Below are positions 23,175-36,654 of a DNA stretch of 64,000 bases, one piece after another; position 1 is the stretch's first letter, and each line of letters starts with the position of its first letter. The position numbers were made by a program, and so were the translations under genes. Origin of the DNA: Pleurodeles waltl (lineage: Eukaryota; Chordata; Amphibia; Caudata; Salamandridae); assembly GCF_031143425.1 (NCBI RefSeq), contig NC_090445.1, positions 1,577,750,049 to 1,577,814,048 of the forward strand, in the 5' to 3' direction. A model generated the notes under the pieces. That model searched no databases. It was not told the origin of the DNA and saw only the letters and a list, made by a program, of their open reading frames with translations.

Positions 23175-25200
23175 ATGAAACTGACTCCAGTTTGGTTTTG
23201 CCCTCGATGCCACTCCAAATTTCCACACACTGACAACCACCAGCTGTGTAACTTGTGTTTCTCTCCCGACCACAATGAGCAGAACTGCAACGCATGTCGA
23301 TCCTTTTGGTCGAAGAAAACTCTCAGAGACCGAAGAGCTTGTCGGATATAAATGGACTCTAGACGACACACCGGACAACTTCGACGACGAGCATGCACAG
23401 GATGAGCCACAAAAAGAACAGGCCTTCTCCGTCGAAGACTCAAACTCGGATGTTCACTCTGACATCATTGCAGTCCGCGCAGACTGTGAGTAAAAAGACT
23501 CCTTCCACCCCTGTAAAGACTACATCTAAAGAGGTCACTGGTCCGCCATGGCCTTCCGGCCATGGTTGGAGCTGGGAAACTCCTTCAGATGCCACACCCT
23601 TCGGTTCAACACCAAAAAAGCCAAAGGCAAATCTTCGGTATCAACCGCAGGTGCCCATACTTCCACCTCAGCACTGACCCGACCAATTGCATACACTGCC
23701 TCGGTACTGACCATTTTGGCTCTGACGGAAAAATGTCCATTCTTCTGTTTGGGTGCCAAAATTAACCCACAAACTAAAGTCTTTGGAAGCAATTTTTTTA
23801 AAAAAAACTTCAGTTGATTCCTGACAGTCTTCAACCCTCCCTTCACCGTGAAGCCAATTTTGGAGGTTTTAGACGCCGGCAGCACAGACTTCAGATTAAA
23901 GAGGGAACATGAGGTATTATAACATCACCCCCATCCCTTAAAAAAATGGAAATTGACTTTTCAAGAGGCGCTTGACTCCTCTCCTCTTCCAAAAAAGCCT
24001 ACCAATAAAAAGGCTCTATCTCTCTCACAGCCTTCTCCTCAGTCCTCTCCACCTCTTCCTCCGTCTCCACATCCTTTTCCTCCACCAACATCTCCACCTC
24101 CTTCAGGGTTCACACCACCTAATTCACCCCCGGGTGGGGCTCATGACTTAGGACACACATTAGATGACCCAGACCCATGGGATACCTATGATCTGCTTCC
24201 TATTATACCTAGTGATCCAGATCTCTACTCAACTAGACCCTCACCACCTGAGGATTCCACCTCGGTCAGCAGGTCATAGATGGAGCAGCTACATTTCATG
24301 ATGTGCACATGTATACTGATCCCATTGAAGAAGATTTTTTTTGATACCCTGTGCACAACACACAAGGAAAGTCAGTTTCTTCCTAGGCATGCTCAGGCAC
24401 GCAGATGAAATCTTTAAAGAACCAGTGAGAGCGCGACTTACCACTCCCAGAGTAAATAAAAAATATAAAGCTGCACCCACTGATCCTTTACTCATCAAGT
24501 CTCAAATTCCACCTGACTCCATTGTTGCCTCAACTACTCACAAAAGGGCTAACAGGCAATCAACAGGTGACACACCCCTACTGAAAAAGAAAGTGAAAAG
24601 CTAGATGCAGCCGGTAAAAGGGTGGCAGCTCAAGCAGCCAATCACTGGCATATTGCTAACGCACAGGCATTACATGGGATGCCATGGAAGAGCTTCTACA
24701 ATATCTCCCCGAGGAACATTAAAAGAGAGGTGCATAAATTGTAGCTGAAGGGCAAATTATCATAAATAATTCTATTAGATGTATGCTGGATGCTGCTGAT
24801 ACAGCAGCACGTAGAACTAATACCAGCATTATCATAAGACAACATGCTTGGCTCAGGTTTTAAACCAGAAGTACAGCAGGCAGTGTTAAACATGCCCTTT
24901 GATAAAGAGCACTTATTTGGGCCACAAGTTGATATCATACTTGAAAAGCTTAACAAAGATAATAAAACTACCAAAGCTATGGGGGCACTCCAAGCCAACA
25001 CACACAGAGGTAATTTTCATCACCCAGGGTTCTCAAGAGGCTTTCGGTCATCCTTTATAGACCAGTATTCTACACAAACAAAGCCCACTTCTCAATCATA
25101 CTCCAGAGGTTATTATAGAGGTTCTTTTAGTGGGAACAATAACAAAGGCAGAGGAAAGCCATCTACATATAGAGGTTCCTCATCTACCACCAAACAATGA
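23175..25200 (+). pseudogene. DIRS A1 gag, broken
   Basis: Opens MKLTPVWFCPRCHSKFPH with a CPRCH...CNLCFSP-H...CNACRSF zinc-binding array at about 23196-23300. A KTLRDRRA basic stretch follows, then an acidic region, a proline-rich segment at 24040-24150 and a C-terminal part with SGFKPEVQQAVLNMPFD, near 24846. It ends in an RG-rich tail (RGYYRGSF) with a stop at 25200. Order and motifs match copy A2 throughout. Several frameshifts (near 23345, 23880, 24280, 24600) and stops break it. In DIRS elements gag packages the RNA; this copy cannot. Confidence 0.75.
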
Positions 25201-25269
25201 CTGCTTCCACCTCCCACCAACTCACAACACTCCTGTAGGGGAAAGCTACAACATTTTTACCCAGAATGG

Positions 25270-27052
25270 TCTCAAACTACCACAGATCAATGTGTACTTT
25301 CAATTATCCAAAATGGGTACTGTTTGGAGCTCACTTCCACTCCACCAACATACCCCTTTGTACTTACATACTTTCTCAAGAACATCTTGTTCTTCTCGAC
25401 GAGGAAATGAACACTCTTCTTCTCAAAGGGATCATAGAACCAGTTCCATTACAACACCATGATATGGGAGTTTACTCTTTGTATTTCCTAATACCCAAAA
25501 AAGACGGGTCTGTCAGACCAATTTAGATCTTTACACCATCACATCCTGTCAGAACACTTCCATATGATTACTCTTCAATATGTCATTCCCCTTCTCCAAC
25601 AGGATGATTTTATGACAGCTTTAGACCTAAAGGACGCTTATTTTCCCATTCCCATTCATCCGTCACACCGCAAATACCTCAGATTCGTGGTTGCAGGAAA
25701 ACATTACCAATTTAAGGTCTTATCTTTTGGGGTCACAACCGCTCCCAGAGTATTCACAAAATGTCTGGCAGTAGGGGCCTCACACCTCAGAAGACAACAC
25801 ATTCATGTCTTCCCTTACTTGGACGACTGGCTTATCAAACAATGTCAACATCACACTCAACTCACAATTCATCTCCCACACACTCTAGGATTCACCATCA
25901 ATTACCTCAAATCACATCTTCAACCTCTCCAGATACAGCCTTATCTAGGAGCGATTCTCAATACACATTTAGGACTAGCGTTTCCCAGCTCAGCCTGTAT
26001 TCAAGCCTTTCAAACAATGATTGCTCTATTAACAGAGAACCATTCATACGCAGTAAGGACTGTTATGTGCCTACTAGGGATGATGGCATCCTGCATTGCC
26101 ATCGTACCTCATGCCAGACTTCAAATGCGTCCCCTTCAACAGTGCCTGTCTCGTCAGTGGTCTCAAGCACAGGGTCAAATAGAAGATCTAATGTTGTTGG
26201 ACCCCCCCCAGACTCATCGCTGTCTGTATTGGTGGAACACCACAAACCTTACCAAAGGGCGGCCCTTTTTAGAACCTGTGCCTCAGATCACTCTCACTAC
26301 AGATGCCTCACATACCGGTTGGGGAACTCATCTCCACAACCTCACAGTCCAGGGGCTATGGAACACCACTCAACAGTCCTTACACATCAATCACTGGGAA
26401 CTGCACGGAGTCTTCCTAGCAATGAAAGCATTCCTTCCACATTTGCAACACAAGGTGGTGTTGGTACGTACAGACAACATGACTGCCATCTACTATCTTC
26501 AAAAACGGAGGGGGTGGTGGGGGATGAGGACACAATCGCCTCAACTATCCCATCTTCCACAAACAATTTGGAAATGGGCAGTTCATCACCACATCCATAT
26601 AGTGGCACAATATCTCCCAGGGATAGACAATCAATTTGCAGACCTGCTCAGCAGGGTGCAGCAACAAATCCACAAATGGGAGTTCATCCACAAGTTCTTC
26701 ACCAGTACTTTCTAAAGTGGGGAACACATCAAATAGATCTATTTGCCACACCTCAAAACGCAAAATGCCGGAACTTCGCCTCCAGGTATCCTCACCCTCA
26801 GTCCAAAGGCAATGCTCTATGGATGAGTTGGTCAGGAATATTTGCATACGCTTTTCCACCTCTTCCACTCATTCCCTTTCTAGTTTGGAAGCTCAGACAA
26901 TCTTCCCTCACCATGATCCTGGTAGCTCCTTCGTGGGCACGTCAACTATGTTTCACAACACTTCTGGATATCTCAGTAGTTCCACATCAGAAGCTCCCCA
27001 ACATCCGGACCCCAAATCGCTGAACCTAGCGATAAGGCTCCTGAGGTCATAG
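25270..27052 (+). pseudogene. DIRS A1 reverse transcriptase/RNase H region, broken
   Basis: RT motifs in order: GVYSLYFLIPKKDGS-RPI (to 25526, then a stop), TALDLKDAYFPIPIHPSHRK at about 25617, FKVLSFGVTTAPRVFTKCL, and the catalytic YLDDWLIK near 25818. RNase H motifs: TLTTDASHTGWGTHL near 26290, HWELHGVF, VRTDNMTAIYYL near 26470 and YLPGIDNQFADLLSR near 26615. The methyltransferase-like region follows (QIDLFAT...YAFPPLPLIPFL, 26730-26880) in another frame. The catalytic aspartates survive, but a G-rich insertion near 26508-26525 and another near 26700 shift the frame. A2 shows the intact counterpart. Confidence 0.8.
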
Positions 27053-27079
27053 AATTTGGGTATTTACATCTACCACAAA

Positions 27080-28097
27080 GAGTGTATGGATATTCCTAAA
27101 GAAGCCCACAACTAGACAATGTTGCGCGGCAAATCAAAATGTTTTATTTGCTATTGTCAGTCAAAAAACATTGACCCTCTCAAGCCAAGGGTTCAAGAGA
27201 TTGTCTGTTACTTACTACATTTACAAAAAGCTAATCTTGCTTACACATCCATTCATCTTCATTTAGCAGCTATAGCTGCATATCTTCAAAACAGACAACA
27301 TACTTCTTTGTTTAGACTTCCTGTTATTAAGGCATTTATGAAATGACTCAAAAGAATCATTCCACCAAGGTTTCCTCCAGCCCCATCCTGGAATCCTAAC
27401 ATTGTTCTCACAAGGCTTATGGGACCTCCTTTTGAGCCATTACACTCCTGTTCTTTACAATTGCTGTCATGGAAAGTAGCCTTTTTAGTTGCTATCACTT
27501 TCCTTAGACATGTCAGTGAGCTCCAGGCTTTAAGCTTGGAACAATCTTTCTTCCAAATTCATAAGGAAAAACCTGGGTTAAGAACTAATCCGAAGTTCCT
27601 TCCAAAAGTAGTTTCACAATTTCATATCAATCAGGCCATAGAATTACCAGTTTTCTTTCCTCAACCAGAATTTGTAGCGGAATGGGCTCTACACACTCTT
27701 GATGTTAAATAATCTCTTGTGTATTACACACATAGAACCAAAGACTTTAGGAAAACAAAATAATCTTTTGTGTTTTTTTTTAATGTCCCATAAAGGAGAG
27801 CCTATTTCTAAAGCAAGTATAGCTAGAAGGATAGTCAAGTGTATTCAGACTTGCTATGGTAAAGCCAAACAACATTTACCTACACCACCTAGAGTACACT
27901 CCACTAGGGGAAAATGTGCATCTATGGCATTTTTAGGTAACATACCTTTACCAGTTATTTGTAAAGCAGCTACATGGTCTACACCGCATACCTTTACAAA
28001 ACATTAATGTGTAGATGTATTTGCATGTCAACAGGCAAATGTTGGGCAAGCAGTACTAAAAACACTCTTTCGAACAACTGCAACTCCCACACGCTAG
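27080..28097 (+). pseudogene. DIRS A1 tyrosine recombinase, broken; catalytic Tyr codon is a stop
   Basis: The integrase-like recombinase of a DIRS element. Recognisable pieces are KGSRDCLL..., LFRLPVIKAFMK (to 27346), MGPPFEPLHSCSLQLLSWKV (27419), ITFLRHVSEL with the first catalytic arginine, RTNPKFLPKVVSQFHINQ, and RVHSTRGKCASMAFLGN (27890-27940), which holds the HxxR pair. The tyrosine expected in TKH-Y-CVDV is TAA at 28005-28007, after which the frame continues CVDVFACQQANVGQAVLKTL to a stop at 28095-28097. Other stops occur earlier, so loss of the tyrosine need not have been the first hit. Confidence 0.75.
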
Positions 28098-28126
28098 CTA
28101 CCGCTTCGTGGAGGGACTGCTTTACA

Positions 28127-28231
28127 ATCTATGCATAGCATGTGTATCTACAGCCACACATGCCATTGAACGGAAAATGTTACTTACCAGTAGACACCTG
28201 TTAGTGGCATGTAGTGCTGTAGATTCACATG
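28127..28231. repeat. DIRS A1 internal complementary region
   Basis: DIRS elements carry near the right end a segment complementary to both outer termini joined together, used to circularise the DNA copy. Here 28172-28231 is the reverse complement of 28511-28570 (60 bp, about 85-90% identical). The piece 28127-28171 is the reverse complement of the left terminus seen in copy A2 (59031-59075, GTTCGATGGCATGTG). The junction of the two halves lies at 28171/28172 and predicts both ends of the element. Confidence 0.85.
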
Positions 28232-28429
28232 TGCCCTCCCTCCTCCCCGGACGCCTGTGGCCATTGCAATTTATGAACATGTAAATATTGTACATCTGTA
28301 GATACATTAAACAGACATATTTTCTATCCTACTTTCTTTTCACTTCTTCAATCTCCGCCTGCAGAGAAACAATCTAACAAAGGACTCGATGCCTATGCAC
28401 AGCATTACCGAGAGGAGGAGTCACTCTAT

Positions 28430-28570
28430 CCTGTGACTCCAAAAGCTTCTTTGAAGAAAATCAAGTTGTACCACTCCAAACCCAACACTAGATGGCGAGT
28501 TTATGCATAGCATGTGAATCTACAGCACTGCATACCATGAACAGATGTCTACTAGTAAGTAACATTTTCC
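28430..28570. repeat. DIRS A1 right inverted terminal repeat
   Basis: Read on the minus strand, 28430-28508 matches the left terminal repeat of copy A2 (59075-59145) and the fragment at 52660-52722: CGCCATCTAGTGTTGGG, a gap, and TTTTCTTCAAAGAAG against TTTTCTTCGAAGAAG. The outer 60 bp (28511-28570) pair with the internal complementary region. The element ends at AACATTTTCC, 28570. Confidence 0.8.
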
Positions 28571-31500
28571 TTTCCTCAAACACTGGCAAGCTGTTACATC
28601 TAACATTTGAGCCCTTTAGATTGTTCAATCGTGGTTTGCCCTTCCATTCCTTTCTGACTCTACATCTTCCACCCACATTAGAGTGGCTTTCAGGGGAGCA
28701 CCTGTTTGTCTTATTGCAAGAGGATTTAATCTCTACTGTCCAAAGAGACCATAAATAGGGTAGCACTTTTGGTTGTTACTGGTTGTTCATCCTGCTATAT
28801 CCTTGAAATGAAAAAAGGACAATTAATCTTTTTTCTATGAATTCCCTCCTGTCGAAGGACAAATTCAAAATGCTCACATTCGCCCAGGTACTGTCTGCCC
28901 TTCGATTGAGGTGACTGGATGGTAGCCTGGGACCTGCAGGACACATACCTTTCCTACAGTCCCACAGACATTTCCTGAAGGTCAAGGTAGGCCAGGAGCA
29001 ATTTCAGTTTGCTGTGCTCCTCTTTGCCCTTACCAGCGACTGTCAGGTGTTTACGAAAGTGATATTGGTAAACACTGTACATCTTCGGAGATCGGGGATA
29101 CCAGTTTTTCCCTACGATGATGACTGGATTTTGAAAGTGGGCTCACCACAGTCACTCTTACACCACCTCCAGATGATGGTGAACCTCTTGACATCACTGG
29201 GGTTCAAGACCTGTATGCGGTAGTCACACCTGACTCTTTTCCAGAGGCTCCCTTTCATAGAAACCATCTTGGATACAGTGTAGTTCAGGGACTTCCTTCC
29301 ATCATGAAAAGTCCAGAACATGCAAAATCAGATCTTTCAGCCTCGGTCCTGTGTCTCAGTGAGAGTGGTTTTAGGCTTCCTAGCTTCTTGCACTCCTGCA
29401 TCATGCTCATCAGCTATGTCAGGTGACATATGTTGGGTACATCAGTAGAATCTAAAGTGTCAGTTTGCCGAGAACCAGGGAAACCTGTTGGATTCCAATC
29501 AGATTTCAGAGGAGAATGCAACTGATCTGCAGTGATGGCTAGTTACCACCAATTGGACCAGGGGCAGACCCCCCACTCTATCCCCACCTGAAGCTGATAG
29601 TGGGGATGGATACATCTTTTCTACATTGGGGGGGGAGTTCAGGTGAGAGTAGTGAAGTGTAGAGGAATATGGTCTCCTGTGGAAGCCAGTCTCCACATCA
29701 GTCAGTGAAGTTGCGGCCCATTTGCCTGGCATTGAAAGACTTCCTACATGCATTAAGGGATGGCTGATACAAGTTCTCATGAACTACACCCACCATGTGG
29801 TGCTGCAACAAGCAGGGCAGAGTAAGGTCCTGGGTTGTGTGCGATGAGGCTCTATACCTCTGGAGTTGACTGACCATTAGGGCATCTTACTACCTTATGG
29901 GATTTTTGAACTGCCAGGGTGGGGGAGCTCAGCCAACTGTACCTGACTGATCACAAGTAATGTATACACACAAGTAGGCCAAGGGCATCTTCCAACAGTG
30001 GGGAAAATCTTGGCTACATCTTTTTGCTACTGTCAACAATGCACAAAATCAAAACATTTGCAGGCTTGAATTTCCAAAAAGGCTCTCTTTGGGAGACACA
30101 TTCCGGCTAGAGTGGAGCAAAAGATTTCTGTACACATTTCTGCCTCTCCTGCCCAAGTTCTAAAGAAGATTAGGAATGACCAGACCCGAGTCATGCTAGT
30201 TGTTCTGGATATGGCCAGGAGAATGTGGTACCCGAAACTTCAGGGCATAAACATCTGTCCTTAGATCAAGCTACTGCTGCTGGAAGACCTTCTGTCACAG
30301 CAGCAGGCAGGGTTCTGAATATTGGCTGTGCAATCTACATTGGTATGGGGTCTGATTGAGCTGCAGTAGTTAATTGCATTTGACCTACCTCCCGAGGTTG
30401 TGGATACTTGCTGCTTTGTGTCCTTCTACGAATTCCATTTATACCAGGTGTTAGGGCAATTTATGGTATTCTGTGGAACCTGCAATATAGACTGGTTGCT
30501 GGCCAAACTGTTGGATGTTGTATTGTTTGTTTTATCTTTTCCAAAACCAGCTGTCTCATTTCATCACCTGTTGTGATGAGGTTTATAAAAAGTTTAACCC
30601 ACGTTTCCTCCAAAACTGTTTGTGATGCCACAGTGGGATCTCAATTTGGTTCTGGTTTTCCTCATGTGTAATCCCTTAGAACCAATGCACAGCTGGCCCC
30701 TATACCTTCTGCCTCTAACAATGGAAACCTTGCTGCATATTTTTCATTTCATCATGTGAGTGAGCCTAAAACTCTGGAGGTGGGTGCAACAGCCTTACAA
30801 CACTTTTCAAAGATAAACTTGGGTAGGATCAGGGAGACCTTTTTGACTAGCATTGTGACTTCTTTTCATATTGGGCAATGCATCTCCCTCCCAATGTTCT
30901 TTGCTCTTCCTCAACCCTCAAAAATAGAAGAGAGAATCCATTGGCAGGTCCCCAGAGAGCCTTGAGTGTTTACACCAATCACACCAAGGGTCATCTAGTA
31001 AGTAGATGATCAGCTTTTTGTTGGGTTCTCTGGGGCAAAGAAAGTTAAGGTGGTGCAGAAAAGGACTTTGTCTTAGTGCATAGTCCTCTGCAATAAGGCC
31101 TACAGTGCGTTGGTCAATAAGCAGCCTCCAGAAGGTCTGAGGGCTCTTTCTACCATGGGCAAGGCTGCTACCACTGCATTGACATGCTGGTTGCCTGTTC
31201 TTGATATCTGCCAAGACGCGACCTGCGCATTAGTGTGCAAATACGTGAAGCACTACTGCCTTGACAGTCAGTTCTCACAGGAAGAGCACATCCATTTCAG
31301 TCCTGCAGGACCTCTTGACCCACCCATTCCGCAGAACCTCTTCATTGGGAGGTATTGCTTACATATCTATTCAAACGTTGAGGAATCTGCAATTAGAAGT
31401 ATCCATCGGAAGAACAAGTTATTACCTTTGGTAACTCGCTTTCTGGTGGATTCTCTATCTAACGCCAGATTCCTCACTGCCCTCAAGTCTCCTCATTCTG

Positions 31501-31821
31501 CAAACAGTTTCTCTATCTAAAAAGGTGAGAAATTATCTATGATTACCTTGTACCTCTGATTGGTTTTGTGCACTGTGTGCAAATGCGTGGACAGTGTAAA
31601 GAAAGAAACTGTAGACAGCGCGCAAGTGTGGCACCTGTATGCGGCTTTGTGACTTCATGGACGGAATGGAGTGACTGTAAAGCTTTACGGCACCACTTGC
31701 TTGTGCATGGGAGAACTACTGTGAAGCTGTCCGGATCCAGTCTGGCACCTAGAAATATTTTAAAGGTGAGGATTCTGTAGTTAGATAAATTAGCCACTGG
31801 AAAATGTGTTACTGAAGGTTA
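28571..31821 (+). mobile_element. DIRS family B copy B2, part right of A1
   Basis: It begins directly at the A1 right end. The decayed reading continues from the gag/RT boundary (ACTGGCAAGCTGTTACATC, resembling HWQAVTS) into RT: DKFKMLTFAQVLSAL near 28860 and IPVFPYDDDWILKVG near 29099 (YLDD box changed to YDDD). RNase H and methyltransferase-like remnants follow (29530-30350), then the recombinase (about 30780-31270). An internal complementary region lies at about 31378-31476, and its right half is the reverse complement of the right terminus at 31768-31821. Stops are everywhere, so the copy is old. Together with 21950-23171 it forms one element of family B. Confidence 0.7.
30780..31270 (+). 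pseudogene. DIRS B2 tyrosine recombinase remnant
   Basis: Pieces in order: SFHIGQCISLPMFFALPQP near 30862, DDQLFVGFSGAKKVKVVQKR near 31008, PPEGLRALSTMGKAATTAL near 31120 and YVKHYCLDSQFSQEE near 31245. The last contains the expected catalytic tyrosine. The HxxR pair (HSTRG in the family) reads LSTMG here, so histidine and arginine are both lost. Stops at several points confirm a dead copy. Confidence 0.65.
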
Positions 31822-33411
31822 AAAACGTGTTTTTCTGGGATGTGAGACTTTTTCCAACTTGCATCAGAAGTGATATTCTAGAAGCAAGGGTGGAAATTGA
31901 GGTAGGGCTTGTTATAAGTTTAGAAAAAACCCTAACCTTAAATAGATTATGACGATGCAGGTAAGGTTTCCTTTTTTGTGAATCTCTAAATACAGGTATT
32001 TATCCCCTATGTGTAAATTCAACAGGGTAACGGTAATCCTTAATTGTGGGTGTGGAGGTGTCACACACAAATTTTGGTTTAGCATTAGCGCACCTGCATT
32101 CCTCCATGCCATGGTATTAGCTGGTTCACAATTACCATACCATTCTGATTTGTAGGTTTCTGATAGGAGAAATAAAACGAACATTTTAAGTGTTTTCTCT
32201 TTAATGTGGTGTGCACAGTCGGAATGTTTAGTGTATGTCCACAAAATGCACATTGATTTTTCCTGCTATAAATCGTGCAGGCAACCTCCAACCCCCGTGC
32301 AATTACAGTGCCAGTTACATTCCATTAGAGCACAATCTGGAGTTTGCACCTAAATGTGGATTTGAATGAGGCGCATACTATCTTATTTGAGAGAATTGAC
32401 ATAAATGTTAGAAAATTACTTGAAAGATGGGACAGTTGATAAAAAGGGACTTTTTTTTATAATTTGTTGTAAGACGCCTGTCCTGAAGTGGTCATGAGGA
32501 ATACATACTCCACCAAACACTTGAGGCATTCCCCCATTCCACTCGTACCCCCCAAGCCCTGTGCCTGTGCATTTGATGTTGTTAAAAAATAGGAATCCCT
32601 TAGGTTATGGAAACCTTTAGAACTCTGTTGTTACCTTATCTAATGGGGCTCCACTTAAACAAAAGAGTGTACCAGATACCAGACCTACATTTTTGCCTCA
32701 CCTACCATCCCAGCTAGGTACCTTCTTTTTCTAGCTTATCGATATGTGGAAAGAGATATTTGCTTTTTCCAAATCTGATCGCAGAACTGCTTGTGACCTT
32801 TTTTGGCATGAGGGCAGCTTGTTACATGACGATTCAGAGCCCGAACAAATAGAAAAGATGGTATATCATCCTGCCAGGGCCGGATTGTTTATTTAATGCT
32901 CTCGGCATTTCTCCAGGAGGCTGGAGACATTGGAAGCCAGTATCTGAAGGTCGATGGCCACTGCCTCAGTCCCCAGGGTTCATAGAGAAAGAGCTAAAGA
33001 ACGAGAACAACAGAAAGATTGGAAATAAAGAGTCAAGAAGGTAGAGGGTTCGTTTACAACTTTTTGTCAAGGTTGCTTTTGACTCCACGTCATCTGTTGT
33101 AGGATTTGAGCTCCGGTTGAGATTCTGTACCCTCTTGTAGACCAATTTAACTGCACTTATTTCTCAGCAGGTCATTATCAATGCACAATTACACATGCTT
33201 CAATGTAATGGCCTTTAATAGCCACTCGTTATCCTCTAATACATCTGCATGTTAGATCCGACATGGCCAATGTCAGGTGTTGATAATAACAGGATTGGGA
33301 GGCAACTACTTTTCAATAAAGTGTGTGCAGTGCATAGTGTAGGTCGAAAGTTGACCTGGTGTGAGTTGCCTGTACTAATATCTCTCATTGGCGTGCATCC
33401 TCTTGTTCCAG
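31822..33411. other. Intron sequence, nothing recognised
   Basis: No transposon end, RT motif or exon was recognised between the DIRS B2 terminus and the VALK exon. Confidence 0.35.
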
Positions 33412-33533
33412 GTACACTTGTGTGAAGCTGAAGGTCTGCAAGAATTTCTGGAGCTTTCAGACATCGAGTTTGCCCAACAGCCTGATTTGGTGGCGCTAAA
33501 AATGCTCAGATCAGATGTCACAAAAACAGCCAG
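33412..33533 (+). CDS. ddr2: ddr2 exon: kinase N-lobe with VALK lysine
   Basis: Encodes VHLCEAEGLQEFLELSDIEF then AQQPDLVALKMLRSDVTKTA. VHLCE is shared by DDR1 and DDR2. VALK is the beta-3 motif whose lysine contacts ATP phosphates; human DDR1 and DDR2 have VAVK. The insert between VHLCE and VALK is characteristic of this family but diverged here. The acceptor TTGTTCCAG ends at 33411; the donor GTAATA starts at 33534. The exon starts at a codon start and leaves AG, completed to arginine by the next exon. It was too short and stop-free across the splice sites to appear as a long frame, so it is easy to miss. Confidence 0.93.
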
Positions 33534-36074
<2,541 letters not shown>

Positions 36075-36419
36075 TGAATGGGGCTACAGGTGGATACTCT
36101 TCATCAAAGGAAGAGATCCGTGTGGTTTTTAACATGGACTAACCAGAAATGTGTCCTCATATATTTTGTTTTCTTAATCAATGTAGTGTAAAATGGACAA
36201 ACCCAAGGAACTCTTTACCGAAAGAAATCTGTTTTCATTACTTGCTCTCTACAATGCTTCTGCTATCTGTGTACTACATATAATGCAAGTGCACTTTCCC
36301 ATTGTTCCCTAATGAAATGCCCTCAACTCTGCCAAATCCAATAATGCTAGTGTCAAAGACTTGTACATAACCTGATTGAATACTAAATGCAGATCCTCTC
36401 TGGTCCTTTGTTGTTTTAG

Positions 36420-36654
36420 CTACCAGAACCTCTTGCACATGAGCACACAGATTGCCTCCGGCATGAAGTATTTAGCGTCGCTGAACTTTGTACACCGAGA
36501 TCTAGCCACCAGGAACTGCCTGGTGGGCAACAGCTATACGATCAAAATTGCCGATTTTGGAATGAGTCGGAACCTGTACAGTGGAGACTACTATCGGATA
36601 CAGGGTAGGGCTGTGTTGCCCATCCGCTGGATGGCCTGGGAGAGCATCCTATTG
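36420..36654 (+). CDS. ddr2: ddr2 exon: catalytic and activation loops
   Basis: Encodes [19 protein letters not shown], then [14 protein letters not shown] (catalytic loop with the HRD aspartate and RN arginine-asparagine of tyrosine kinases), [20 protein letters not shown] (DFG metal-binding motif and the activation loop with three tyrosines, Y-SGDYY), and [17 protein letters not shown]. The activation loop is identical to human DDR2 over the visible [21 protein letters not shown] has alanine as in DDR1 (DDR2 has WMSWES). The acceptor GTTTTAG ends at 36419; the donor GTGAGT starts at 36655. Only 346 bp of intron separate it from the previous exon. All catalytic residues are present, so the kinase should be active. 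Confidence 0.97.

Larger units (their letters stand above)
23172..28570 (+). mobile_element. DIRS family A copy A1 (5'-truncated, decayed)
   Basis: A DIRS-type tyrosine-recombinase retrotransposon in gene sense: gag, RT/RNase H/methyltransferase-like region, tyrosine recombinase, then an internal complementary region and a right inverted terminal repeat. The left terminus and leader (about 400 bp, present in copy A2) are missing. Homology to A2 begins at the gag start (CTGATGAAACTGACTCC against CTGATGGAACGGACCCC). Family B sequence lies directly on both sides (to about 23171 and from 28571), so A1 probably inserted into a B element, with later loss of sequence at its left edge. Confidence 0.8.

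Noticed and set aside
24040..24150. Proline-rich open frame as a host gene
   Set aside because: The proline-rich segment occurs at the same place in the A2 gag (about 60260-60330), so it is part of the DIRS gag.
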